Assembly: GCF_019599465.1 (NCBI RefSeq)
Contig: NZ_RKLR01000017.1
Location: forward strand, 1-63,969
DNA: 63,969 nucleotides
Source: Haloarcula rubra
Lineage (GTDB): Archaea > Halobacteriota > Halobacteria > Halobacteriales > Haloarculaceae
Direction of reading: 5' to 3'
Both the position numbers and the translations under genes were made by a program. Position 1 is the first letter of the stretch, and each line of letters opens with the position of its first letter. The notes beneath the pieces are model-generated. The model had not been told where the DNA came from. It made no database searches and saw only the letters and a program-made list of their open reading frames with translations. Positions 53,302 through 61,595 of this stretch are shown piece after piece.

Positions 53302-53658
53302 TCAGGCGTCCGCGAATTCTGCGAGTGAATGATTTGCGCTGTCACTGTTCCACTTACCAATTTGAATGAGTTCGAACGTGTCGAGGCGAACGTCAAGTGC
53401 AGCGTCGATCTGTGTCCGGACAGCGGTGGAGAGACTGTCGATGGGGATCGCAGTAAGTGCGTACTGGGTGAGGAAGTAACTGGTTGCGAGGCTCGTCGGG
53501 GCGACGACGATGACGTCAGATCCATCGACATCATCGAGCGCGAGTTGAGCATCTCGGTACTGGAGCACTGTCGCATCCAGTTCTTCGACGGGGAAGAGAC
53601 AGCCAGCAGCACCGTACTCGATACTCGCTCCCGCCGACTCAAAATGCCCTTTGAGCAT
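53302..53658 (-). CDS. unknown protein, possible partner of 52977-53246
   Basis: 118 residues from the ATG at 53658 (MLKGHFESAGASIEYGAAGC), preceded by an AT-rich TATATTTGA about 18 bp upstream. FPVEELDATVLQYRDAQLALDDVDGSDVIVVAPTSLATSYFLTQYALTAIP. Mixed alpha/beta. No family recognised. In the restriction/toxin-like block, so a small two-gene toxin-antitoxin or immunity unit is conceivable but unproven. Confidence 0.5.
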   Translation of the reverse strand: MLKGHFESAGASIEYGAAGCLFPVEELDATVLQYRDAQLALDDVDGSDVIVVAPTSLATSYFLTQYALTAIPIDSLSTAVRTQIDAALDVRLDTFELIQIGKWNSDSANHSLAEFADA

Positions 53659-53877
53659 ATTCGAATTCAAATATATGCCCGATGGTCATTAATATTGTGG
53701 TGGGTGCCTCGGTTCGTGACTACCTCACCGCATGCCCCCATTTTGACTATCCCTGTCTCCCCCACAAGCCGATATCCTCCGCGATCTCTACGACTGCACC
53801 GCGGCGGAACTCGCAACCCACTCTGTCGAACACATTGAACAGCGTCTTCGTTCAGGAATGGGGGAGTGAAAATAGTC

Positions 53878-53982
53878 TCAATCGGTAAGGAATGTCTCAA
53901 ACTCGCGGGTGGGTGAATGGAACCCAGCTTCGTCGATCCAACGCTTGAGATGCGTATCTGCAGTCGCTGCAAAAATAAGCAT
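53878..53982 (-). pseudogene. 34-codon coding relic
   Basis: MLIFAATADTHLKRWIDEAG, FHSPTREFETFLTD, ATG 53982 to TGA 53878, with in-frame open codons upstream (ASGSSAEALA). Strong coding character; just left of it the other strand reads QADILRDLYDCTAAELATHS then VEHIEQRLRSGMGE (stop about 53870). Both look like gene ends left by rearrangement. Confidence 0.35.
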
Positions 53983-54108
53983 GGCGAGTGCCTCAGCGCT
54001 TGACCCCGAGGCGGTTCACAGCCACTGTTTCGGTGTATCAGAATCAAAAGATATCTCCCATCGCCATAGCCAATCAAAAAGAGGTTTGTAAAACCTGGCT
54101 CACAGCTA

Positions 54109-54115
54109 TTATATA
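54109..54115 (+). promoter_or_regulatory. TATA box of the regulator gene at 54138
   Basis: TTATATA centred 26 bp upstream of the GTG at 54138, the same geometry as at 11866/11897. Confidence 0.55.
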
Positions 54116-54137
54116 CAGTCCGATCCAAATTTTACAT

Positions 54138-55178
54138 GTGCTCCAGCAGAGCGATCTCAAAATCCTCTCCAGTCTTCGACAGAAGTCGCTGGAGGGTTCT
54201 GAGATCAGTGAGCGAACAGGGCTCGCATCCGGAACAGTTCGGCGACGAGTTGCGACACTTCGTGAGCAGGAGCTTGTAGAACGACTCGAAACAACGGAGG
54301 GGTCGAAAATCTTCTACCGGCGTCAGCAAAGCGACGTCGCGACAGCACTCGATACCGCTGCAGACTCCGTTCCACACGTCGACCTTCCAGACTTTTTGAC
54401 GCCGTCTCTACTAACGGTTCTCTATTGGGTAGAGAAACCACTTGGTCCCTCAGAGATTGCTACGCGTGTCGACCTCAGCCGTGTTCGTGTACAACAGCTC
54501 CTCTCGACATTAGTCAGACGACAGTTCGTCACAAAGCCAGATCGGGGACATTACGAATTGAAATCCGAATATAAGAAACTCGGCAGACTTGCAGAGGCTG
54601 TCGCCCGCCACACACAGCGAGTTGAGATCAAACCCGTCTTTCCAGATGCCACGATCGTCTGGGCGGCCCCCTGTGAGGCACTGGTCGTTCCAGGTGAGTC
54701 GACGAAGGGGCTGGCCGATGAACTCGTGGACGACACTGAGTGGACAGTTACCGGACTCGCTGCATTCCCACAGTTCGGATTTGATTTCACCGTCGCTGAT
54801 GCCCCTCTACTCTACAGAAATACCGCTGAGAAGACCGGTGACCTGCAAGTGCACCCAGCAGAAGCGGTCTGTCACGCACTTTGCCGTCGTATCGAGCATC
54901 GATTAGTCCGGTTTTGTATTCTTGTCGTACTCGATGGGGTTATGCGAGGGGAGATTTCACTAACGGGGCTGCAGGAGACAGCAAGCATCTACGGTATGGA
55001 ACGTGAAATCGAGGCGCTGGTCACGTTTGTCGAACAGCGTGGTGACAGTAACGTACTGCCGACAGATCTGTCGAGTTCGTTTCCCTCGTGGCAGCGGGTA
55101 GTAGATACAGGGACACAGTACGATCTCGATGTTGAGCGAGCGGTCAGCCAGCTGCCGGAAGAAACGGGGGAATCGTAG
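54138..55178 (+). CDS. two-winged-helix transcription regulator, paralogue of 11897-12820
   Basis: 346 residues from a GTG fixed by the TATA box at 54109. First wHTH about 5-55 (LKILSSLRQKSLEGSEISERTGLASGTVRRRVATLREQELVERL), second about 85-135 (LLTVLYWVEKPLGPSEIATRVDLSRVRVQQLLSTLVRRQFVTK). The C-terminal domain includes ATIVWAAPCEALVVPGEST, GLAAFPQFGFDFTVADAPLLYRN and HPAEAVCHALCRR. It stands 62 bp before a DUF6036 nucleotidyltransferase gene, an AbiEi/AbiEii-like pairing in which the wHTH protein would act as repressor and antitoxin. Confidence 0.75.
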   Translation: MLQQSDLKILSSLRQKSLEGSEISERTGLASGTVRRRVATLREQELVERLETTEGSKIFYRRQQSDVATALDTAADSVPHVDLPDFLTPSLLTVLYWVEKPLGPSEIATRVDLSRVRVQQLLSTLVRRQFVTKPDRGHYELKSEYKKLGRLAEAVARHTQRVEIKPVFPDATIVWAAPCEALVVPGESTKGLADELVDDTEWTVTGLAAFPQFGFDFTVADAPLLYRNTAEKTGDLQVHPAEAVCHALCRRIEHRLVRFCILVVLDGVMRGEISLTGLQETASIYGMEREIEALVTFVEQRGDSNVLPTDLSSSFPSWQRVVDTGTQYDLDVERAVSQLPEETGES

Positions 55179-55240
55179 CGAACCGGGCCGATGTCAGGTC
55201 AACAGTACTCTTTTCAACATCTATGCAGAGAAAACAGACG

Positions 55241-56116
55241 ATGAGCGACGAGCAGCGATACTCAAGTCGGGACGACATTATGGAGACGTTAGAGAAGATC
55301 GACGGACAGCTGGAACAAGAGGCGGTTGTCTATCTTCTTGGGGGTGGTGCGATGGCGCTCGAAACAGTCAAACCGGCTACCAAAGATATCGATTTGCTCA
55401 CGCCAACAAACGAATATTACCGGCGTATCCGAGCAACACTGCTCGAACTTGGCTTCGAGCCGAAGGAACACACCGAACCGGATTATGACTCGCTGGGCGC
55501 TACGAGTGTTCTCAAATACAACGAGGGCCACATCGATCTCTTCGACCGGCAGGTGATGTCGAAGCTGTCGCTCTCTGAGGGTATGCAAACACGTTCCGAG
55601 TCTGTATTCGAGGGTGAACGCTTGACCGTGTATCGACTCAGTTGGGTCGATATAACGCTATTCAAATCGATGACACCGCGGGACGATGACCGAAACGACG
55701 TGGAAGCACTGATCGCGCGTGGAATCGACTTCGACGTACTCGCGGCAGAAATCGACGACCAATTGCCGCTAAACTACGGTGTCGACGAATACGAATGGAT
55801 TGTACAGGATGCAAAAAAGCATCCGATTTTCCAGCTCGAATCGACGTTTACAGACATCGAAGGGTTGCCGAACGATCTTGTCGAGAAAGTGCAGCGGTTG
55901 GCAGATCTCGTTGATGCCGAACGGGCTCTCTTCTACGAACTCCGAAGCCGAGAGTCAGTCGAGAAGGCGAGCTTCATCGCCGAGTTTGCACCAGACACCT
56001 ATTCGACCGAGGAACAGCTACGCGCCGGACTCACACGACTTGAAGAGAAGGGATTAGTCGAAGTGAATAGTGGACAGGTCGTTTTCGTGACCGATCCACT
56101 CCAAGAGCAGGAGTAA
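55241..56116 (+). CDS. DUF6036-type nucleotidyltransferase (AbiEii-like)
   Basis: 291 residues from the ATG at 55241 (MSDEQRYSSRDDIMETLEKI). NTase core: VYLLGGGAMALETVKPATKDIDLLTPT (GG...DxD-type motif, about 29-55), HIDLFDRQVMSKL supplies a further Asp, and SWVDITLFKSMTPRDDDRNDVEAL follows. The C-terminal ~70 residues form a wHTH-like module (EEQLRAGLTRLEEKGLVEV). Homologous nucleotidyltransferases are toxins of type IV toxin-antitoxin systems (AbiE, MenT). Together with the upstream regulator it is a candidate system; toxicity is an inference. Confidence 0.75.
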   Translation: MSDEQRYSSRDDIMETLEKIDGQLEQEAVVYLLGGGAMALETVKPATKDIDLLTPTNEYYRRIRATLLELGFEPKEHTEPDYDSLGATSVLKYNEGHIDLFDRQVMSKLSLSEGMQTRSESVFEGERLTVYRLSWVDITLFKSMTPRDDDRNDVEALIARGIDFDVLAAEIDDQLPLNYGVDEYEWIVQDAKKHPIFQLESTFTDIEGLPNDLVEKVQRLADLVDAERALFYELRSRESVEKASFIAEFAPDTYSTEEQLRAGLTRLEEKGLVEVNSGQVVFVTDPLQEQE

Positions 56117-56175
56117 TGTCTCCCGCCTTGGACAGCCGGTGCATTAATTGATTGTCACCTCGCCAATCAGAGCAG

Positions 56176-56466
56176 ATGGTGAATAAACGTGAACGCCAGA
56201 TTCAGAACAAGGCTGTCACGATTGCCAGTCGGGACTCGTATGAGGTTCGTGAGACAGATATCAGCCAGTTAGAGAAGCTTCGAACAGCAAGCGGACTGAA
56301 TATGGGCGAGATCAGTGATCTTTTTGGCGAGTCAAGTAACTGGTACTCGAATCATAAACGGTCAGGCGGGACCCACGAATTCTCGCGGCCAGACTATATC
56401 CGAGTCAAGGATTTGCTTGAGGTCGAGTATCTTCGAGACCGTGTCGAGTTCAGTAGGCTCTGGTGA
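56176..56466 (+). pseudogene. small HTH-like protein truncated by IS5 insertion
   Basis: From the ATG at 56176: MVNKRERQIQNKAVTIASRD, LEKLRTASGLNMGEISDLFG, NWYSNHKRSGGTHEFSRPDY, VKDLLEVEYLRDRVEFSR. The middle looks like a helix-turn-helix. The last three codons and the stop are supplied by the IS5 left end (GGCTC at 56456), so the natural C-terminus is lost. DNA right of the IS (57404-57541) has a short coding-like frame (HDQIVTLLNDDTDSITADNR) that might be related. Confidence 0.5.
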
Positions 56467-57395
56467 ATCGCTAGACAGCGTCGGCCTCGACCATCAGAAC
56501 TAGGAAGATGAAGCGGGAAACCGCCGATGCTCTATGTCGAAGATCTCCCGCTTCACGAGCAAAGTCGTTCAGTTAGCTAAAAATGCTGTTGGTGAGCGAG
56601 GCGAAGTCGCCGCCCCCGGAGGGGGTGGCTGCTTCGCTGAGTATGCGGTAGTGTCGCTGCACTGTCTGCGGGTTTACCTGGAGAAATCCTACAGAGAAGC
56701 ACTTGATTTGCTGAGCGAGATGCCGCATATTCTCGGGGAGATCGGCCTCGAAGCGACCGATCTCCCAGACCACTCCACGCTAATCAAGTGGTTTGACAGA
56801 ATCAAGACAGCACTCTGGCGAGTGCTGCTGCGCCTGTCGGCGCAGCTGCACGAGCCGAGCGAACACGCTGCTATCGACGCGACGTTCTTCGACCGCGAAA
56901 ACGCCAGCAAACACTACTGCCGCCGGACGAATTACCGAGTTCAGACGCTCAAAACAACAGCTCTCGTCGACACAGAAAGCCAAGCCATTCTGGACGTTCA
57001 CTGTACGACCGAGAAACGCCACGACACACAGCTCGGCTGGCAGGTCGCCCGCCGCAACGCGGACAACCTCGCCAGTCTCGCCGCTGACAAAGGCTACGAT
57101 TGGATGGAGTTACGCGACAAACTCCACGAAGAGGGCGTGAGACCGCTGATAAAGCATCGTGAGTTCCGGCCCATCGATCACGCGCACAACGCGCGGGTCG
57201 ATGGGTCTCGATACCGCCAGAGAGCGATGTGTGAGACCATTTTCTCGACGATCAAGCGCACGCTCGGCGATGCTGTACGTGCGCGAACTTGGTACGGCGA
57301 ATTCCGAGAACTCGTCCTGATGTGTGCGGTTTACAAAACCAAGAAGGCAGTGAAACTGTGAAATCAAGCCACGTCTGGCGATTCACCACGGCCCA
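56456..57395 (+). mobile_element. IS5-family insertion sequence, complete
   Basis: 940 bp. The left end GGCTCTGGTGAATCGCTAGA and the right end (complement GGGCCGTGGTGAATCGCCAG, ending at 57395) share TGGTGAATCGC. It holds one intact transposase gene. A truncated sister copy lies at 37098-37437. Confidence 0.85.
56534..57361 (+). CDS. IS5-family transposase (ISH type)
   Basis: 275 residues, intact. MSKISRFTSKVVQLAKNAVG, YAVVSLHCLRVYLEKSYREALDLLSEMP, SEHAAIDATFFDREN (first D), LASLAADKGYDWMELRDKL (second D), RYRQRAMCETIFSTIKRTLG (E of Y-x2-R-x3-E-x6-K) make a complete DDE set. Probably active; it has interrupted the small gene at 56176. Confidence 0.92.
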   Translation: MSKISRFTSKVVQLAKNAVGERGEVAAPGGGGCFAEYAVVSLHCLRVYLEKSYREALDLLSEMPHILGEIGLEATDLPDHSTLIKWFDRIKTALWRVLLRLSAQLHEPSEHAAIDATFFDRENASKHYCRRTNYRVQTLKTTALVDTESQAILDVHCTTEKRHDTQLGWQVARRNADNLASLAADKGYDWMELRDKLHEEGVRPLIKHREFRPIDHAHNARVDGSRYRQRAMCETIFSTIKRTLGDAVRARTWYGEFRELVLMCAVYKTKKAVKL

Positions 57396-57548
57396 GCGAT
57401 TAGAAATCGCACAAGGAGCACGACCAGATTGTCACATTGCTGAACGATGATACAGATTCGATCACCGCTGACAACCGGCGCGACGTTGCTGCTTCGTCAC
57501 GCCCGAACGTTCCTTGTGGCCGGCGCAACTCACTTGGACTGTAGGGTC

Positions 57549-60320
57549 TCAGGTTTGTGAATTGACGAGGCGCTCTGCTTCGGGAGTTGCTCGGATCCGC
57601 ACGGAATCATCCCGGTAAAAGTATTCGTCGAGCGTTGAGGTAAGATAGCGATGCACGTCTTTTCCGGAGTCGAGGTTCCACCGTGAGGCCAATTCCCCGT
57701 TGCTTGTGGGTTGCATTGTCACGATATCACTGAGCCTCCCCAGGTCTTTCTCAGGGAGTTCGGAGGTCTCATCTGCAGACTCATCGTCGATAGCACCGGC
57801 AGTGATCGGGGTAGGGAGGTCCGGGGAAACCGTGGTTTCGCTGTCCCAGTCGAAGATCGCGTCGTTGCTGTCAGCGTACGCGATGAAGGAGCGAAGAATG
57901 TTGTCGCGCGTGGTTTTGCTGCCGATACGGTCTACGTTACCGATGACGATAAGTTTGGATTTCGGGCGTGTTGCGGCGACGTTGAACCGGTTGCGATCGC
58001 CGGCGAATTGCAGGCTGCCTGGGTCGGTGCCGACGACACTGTAAATGATGATGTCGCGTTCGCGACCCTGGAAGCCGTCGACGGTTTCAACGTCGACGGT
58101 GTACTCGGTGTCGAGTTCGTCGCGGATAACGTTCCGTTGTCCGCGGTACGGAGTGATAACGCCGATCTGGTCCGGGTCGAGGCCGTAGTCTTGGACCAGG
58201 CGTGTGACTAACTGGACACAGACTTGGGCTTCCTGCTTGTTGAACGGGCTACCGTAGCGTTTACGCCAGCCTTGCTCAGCGCTGGTTGCCACCATCGACA
58301 CTGGTTCGTCGAGGATTTGATCGACAAACAGGTCGTCGGAGCGCAGGTGCGAGGGGGTTGTGATGGCTTCCGTCCCGGTGTTAGCGATCTCGATGTTTGA
58401 GTCGTAGACATGCTCGCGTGCGAATCCGATAATCGGCTGAGCAGATCGGTAGTGCGTGCGGAGCCATGCGTCTTCGCCGAAGCGGTCCCGGAGGAAGTTG
58501 AAGATGCTTGCCCCAGCTGGGGGGCGCCCAGAGTCAGTGTTGATGCTTTTCAGGACTGGCAATAACTGGTTGTGATCACCGACGACGACCCATTTTTTCG
58601 CGGTCGCCATTGCCAGGAGTCCCATTGGCGTGCTGATTTGGCTGGCTTCGTCGATGATGACGGTGTCGAAATCAACGCGCGCGAGCCCGCCAAGTTGGGA
58701 ACGGACCAGGGTTGCGCCGGTGATATCGGCTTGCTTGACTGATGTGGCTTCGGATTCCTCCCATTTGTCGCGGAGCTCTCGTTGGAGTGTAGTCAACTCT
58801 TCGCGTTCGGCGGCGATTTCAGCGTCGATCTCACCTACTCGATTGGACTCTTGTAGTCGATGGTCGACATCGTTGGTGAGGTACTGTTTGTGTTCTTCGA
58901 GCGCGTTGATTCGCTCTTGATGCTCACTAATCTGGGCTTTGAGTTCATCGACACGCTGTAACAAGTCGCTCACTGATGCTGTGTCGCTGTCGATGACTTT
59001 GTCCAACATCAGTTCTTTCGCTTTCGTCGAGACTTTTTCGGGCCGACCGACGCGGACGACTCGCTGCGGGTTGTCACCGGCGAGTTTCTCGATGACGTTG
59101 TCGACGGCGATGTTGGTGTGTGATGTGACGAGGACGCGCTCACCGGCGTTAGCCAGTTCCTGTGCTGCTTTGGCAATCACTTCGGTTTTCCCTGTCCCGG
59201 GCGGGCCGACGACCGTGTACAGATCCCCGGGCTGCATGCCGAGGACATGGTTGACGACATCTCGCTGTGATTCATTTAGTGGGAAGGTGTCTCGGTCGAC
59301 ACTGGTCAGGTGTGAGTGATCCGTCGGAGTGATTTGCGGTGGCGAGTCGCTGTGCAGCGTGTCAAGGAGCTGCGTTGAGTTCTGTACGAGGCGCTTGTGA
59401 TCCGGGCTTGCCGTGTCGTACCCAGTAAACCCACGTCGAGCTTCAAGCAGCCAGGATTGCTGCAGAATGGTCGTGATATGTGATTCTGCACTCCATAACT
59501 CGACGGACAGCCCCTCTGCGAGCGGGAGCGACCCCATGTCACCGTAATCGACGTGCACTTCACTTTCGGTGGTATTGATCACTCGCCCGAGGAGGAGTCG
59601 TCGATCCTTCACCGTGTACCCGACTTGACTGCCGTCTTCGATCCAATCCGGTGGACGATGCGCTGTCCCGATGACAACGAACTGTGATTCAGCGTTGTGT
59701 TCAGTGATTTCCCCAGAGAGTTTCTGGTCATACCGGTCTTGCCGTTCACGTTTCGCCTCTTCGTGGACGATTTGTGGCCACCCGCCAAGCAGCGTGTCAC
59801 AGTCAGGGCAGGTCAGCTGTGGTGCGGACTCGAAGACGTACCCGCAGTTGTCACAACTGAGCTGACCCTCACTTTCGATTGTGACTGCACGCTCCAACGC
59901 TTCTCGAATGACAGTGTGGTTGTTCTCAAGGAAGTTTCGTGCAGTCGCTACCGGCTCCTCGATCTCAGATACGACCTCAAGCGTTTCGAGCCGGTCTTGA
60001 ATCTGACTGGTAATTGCCGACCCCAGGAAACGACTCCCTGGGGTAAATTCACGTTGCGCTCCGACCAACGCGTAGTGAACAATGGCTGCGACTGCAGCGT
60101 TGCGTCCGAGTTGTTCAGCAAACGCAGTGATACCCGCTCGAGGACACTCGGTGATCCAATCTTGCGTTCGTCGAGCAGAGGGTGGGAACTCGAATTGGAG
60201 TTGCGGTGCCGTTCGAGAGACGACGTACGGCGCATCGATTAACAGGTCGACCGTTCTGATGATCTCCGGCGCGATTCCCAACTTTCGACCACACTGCGCA
60301 TGCACACACCACCTCGTCAT
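57549..60320 (-). CDS. SF1 DNA/RNA helicase with zinc-ribbon N-terminus (Upf1/Dna2-like)
   Basis: 923 residues. The N-terminal 345 residues are unique: CVHAQCGRKLG, then a zinc ribbon LSCDNCGYVFE...TCPDCD (Cys 156, 159, 171, 174) and an OB-like segment about 210-290. Helicase core: NESQRDVV (Q motif), GPPGTGKTEV (372-381, motif I), VLVTSHTNIAVDNV (Ia), coiled coil about 450-525, IIDEAS (555-560, motif II), VVGDHNQLLP (III), HYRSAQPI (IV), GVITPYRGQRNVI, TVDGFQGRERDIIIYS (V), NVAATRPKSKLIVIG (VI). It follows the EVE/PD-(D/E)xK gene by 137 bp on the same strand, so it is probably the motor of a two-gene restriction system. The C-terminus (about 855-920) is wHTH-like. Confidence 0.88.
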   Translation of the reverse strand: MTRWCVHAQCGRKLGIAPEIIRTVDLLIDAPYVVSRTAPQLQFEFPPSARRTQDWITECPRAGITAFAEQLGRNAAVAAIVHYALVGAQREFTPGSRFLGSAITSQIQDRLETLEVVSEIEEPVATARNFLENNHTVIREALERAVTIESEGQLSCDNCGYVFESAPQLTCPDCDTLLGGWPQIVHEEAKRERQDRYDQKLSGEITEHNAESQFVVIGTAHRPPDWIEDGSQVGYTVKDRRLLLGRVINTTESEVHVDYGDMGSLPLAEGLSVELWSAESHITTILQQSWLLEARRGFTGYDTASPDHKRLVQNSTQLLDTLHSDSPPQITPTDHSHLTSVDRDTFPLNESQRDVVNHVLGMQPGDLYTVVGPPGTGKTEVIAKAAQELANAGERVLVTSHTNIAVDNVIEKLAGDNPQRVVRVGRPEKVSTKAKELMLDKVIDSDTASVSDLLQRVDELKAQISEHQERINALEEHKQYLTNDVDHRLQESNRVGEIDAEIAAEREELTTLQRELRDKWEESEATSVKQADITGATLVRSQLGGLARVDFDTVIIDEASQISTPMGLLAMATAKKWVVVGDHNQLLPVLKSINTDSGRPPAGASIFNFLRDRFGEDAWLRTHYRSAQPIIGFAREHVYDSNIEIANTGTEAITTPSHLRSDDLFVDQILDEPVSMVATSAEQGWRKRYGSPFNKQEAQVCVQLVTRLVQDYGLDPDQIGVITPYRGQRNVIRDELDTEYTVDVETVDGFQGRERDIIIYSVVGTDPGSLQFAGDRNRFNVAATRPKSKLIVIGNVDRIGSKTTRDNILRSFIAYADSNDAIFDWDSETTVSPDLPTPITAGAIDDESADETSELPEKDLGRLSDIVTMQPTSNGELASRWNLDSGKDVHRYLTSTLDEYFYRDDSVRIRATPEAERLVNSQT

Positions 60321-60457
60321 GATATCTAGTAAGAGTGTCTGTCATTACATATTAAACTATTCACTAAATGAGGCAAAATTGGATGCTGTAAGGGCCGTCA
60401 CGTATGGCGGTTATCAACAGCAGTGAGTACATCCGTGTATCGACGTATCCCCTAGTT

Positions 60458-61471
60458 TCAAAACACGTCTTGCAGCGGCCCGGCTTGCTCGACGGTTGCA
60501 TATGTGTCCCGAACGCCAGCAAACGAGAGATACCGGAGGCTACAGTGATCAGCATTTTCCAGCACATGCTGGAACGTCGGCCGATTGATCTCTTCACGAA
60601 CCTTGTCCTCATCGTCATCGGGGGCGACGATGTGCATGTCGACGGCGATGTTTGGGACTTTGACCATGAAGTCGGTCATGCGGAGGATACCGCTGTAGAT
60701 GCTGGTGGTGCTTTCGACTTCGAAGAGTTTGACGATGAAATCGTCTTGCAGCCAGATGACGTCGACATATTCGATGATGCGCGTGGCGGCGGCGCTGAAC
60801 CCAGGAAGGTTGAGGTTCTTGACGCAGTCTCCGCCGAGTCGGTGCCCGTTGTACGTGCGGTTTTTGTCGTTCGTGGCGACGTACACGTAGTAGCCGTGTC
60901 GTAGGCCGAGTTGAATGAGTAACCACTGTATTTCTGTGTGTTCTCGTGGATCGTCATCGTCCCCACCAGTGTCTGGTGGGTCGATCTTGCCGCCGTTATG
61001 GAAATCCTGGAAGGCTTCTTCGACTGAATTGTATTCCCGGAGGAGACTACTGACTGCGTCTTGGGACACGCGAAGGAACCGGTAGGGAACCCAGTTGTCC
61101 TCGTACCCGAGTAGCTGCGCGATTCGCTCTCGGTCGACAGATATCTCCTGGTAATCGGTGACAGTATAAATGAATCGACTGTCAGGGTTATCCCACAGCG
61201 TGTCACCGACTGACGGGTTTTCGAAGACAGCGCCGACACGACCGGCAGCAAAGAAATCACCGTCGTTATACAAGAGGAGTGGATCACCGGTCTCCATTTC
61301 TTCGAAAAACGTGCGTTTCTGATTCCCGTCGGTGGTACCCCAAATCCGTGCTTCGGCTTGTTTCTGGAGATCTTCAGGCGCTTCCGCAGGGACAGATACT
61401 GGCGAGGCAACGGTGTCGTTGAATCGCTGAATCCAATCGTCACCGACAGGAACGACATACAGGCGAGTCAC
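60458..61471 (-). CDS. EVE-like domain fused to PD-(D/E)xK nuclease domain
   Basis: 337 residues. N-terminal EVE/PUA-like reader (about 1-150): WIQRFNDTVASPVS, ARIWGTTDGNQKRTFFEEMETGDPLLLYNDGDFFAAGRVGAVFEN, YRFLRVS. Acidic linker (PDTGGDDDDPREH). C-terminal PD-(D/E)xK fold (about 178-320): TEIQWLLIQLGLRHGYYVYVA, IEYVDVIWLQDDFIVKLFEVESTTSIYSGILRM (Asp in VDVIW, then Glu-x-Glu instead of Glu-x-Lys), HIVAPDDDEDKVREEINRPTF. The FEVExTTSIYSGILRMxD motif is a known variant in restriction-like proteins. Probably senses a modified base and cleaves, with the neighbouring helicase. Cytosolic. Confidence 0.75.
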   Translation of the reverse strand: MTRLYVVPVGDDWIQRFNDTVASPVSVPAEAPEDLQKQAEARIWGTTDGNQKRTFFEEMETGDPLLLYNDGDFFAAGRVGAVFENPSVGDTLWDNPDSRFIYTVTDYQEISVDRERIAQLLGYEDNWVPYRFLRVSQDAVSSLLREYNSVEEAFQDFHNGGKIDPPDTGGDDDDPREHTEIQWLLIQLGLRHGYYVYVATNDKNRTYNGHRLGGDCVKNLNLPGFSAAATRIIEYVDVIWLQDDFIVKLFEVESTTSIYSGILRMTDFMVKVPNIAVDMHIVAPDDDEDKVREEINRPTFQHVLENADHCSLRYLSFAGVRDTYATVEQAGPLQDVF

Positions 61472-61595
61472 AGTCTGTTGATTCCGGCTGGAATGTCTTG
61501 TAGCTTAGTAGAATACTGGGTCAGAAAACGTGTACTCCACGGCGGCACGTCCGATTCTAGAAAGATCCATACCTTGGCCCTGTCACTGTGTCGTC

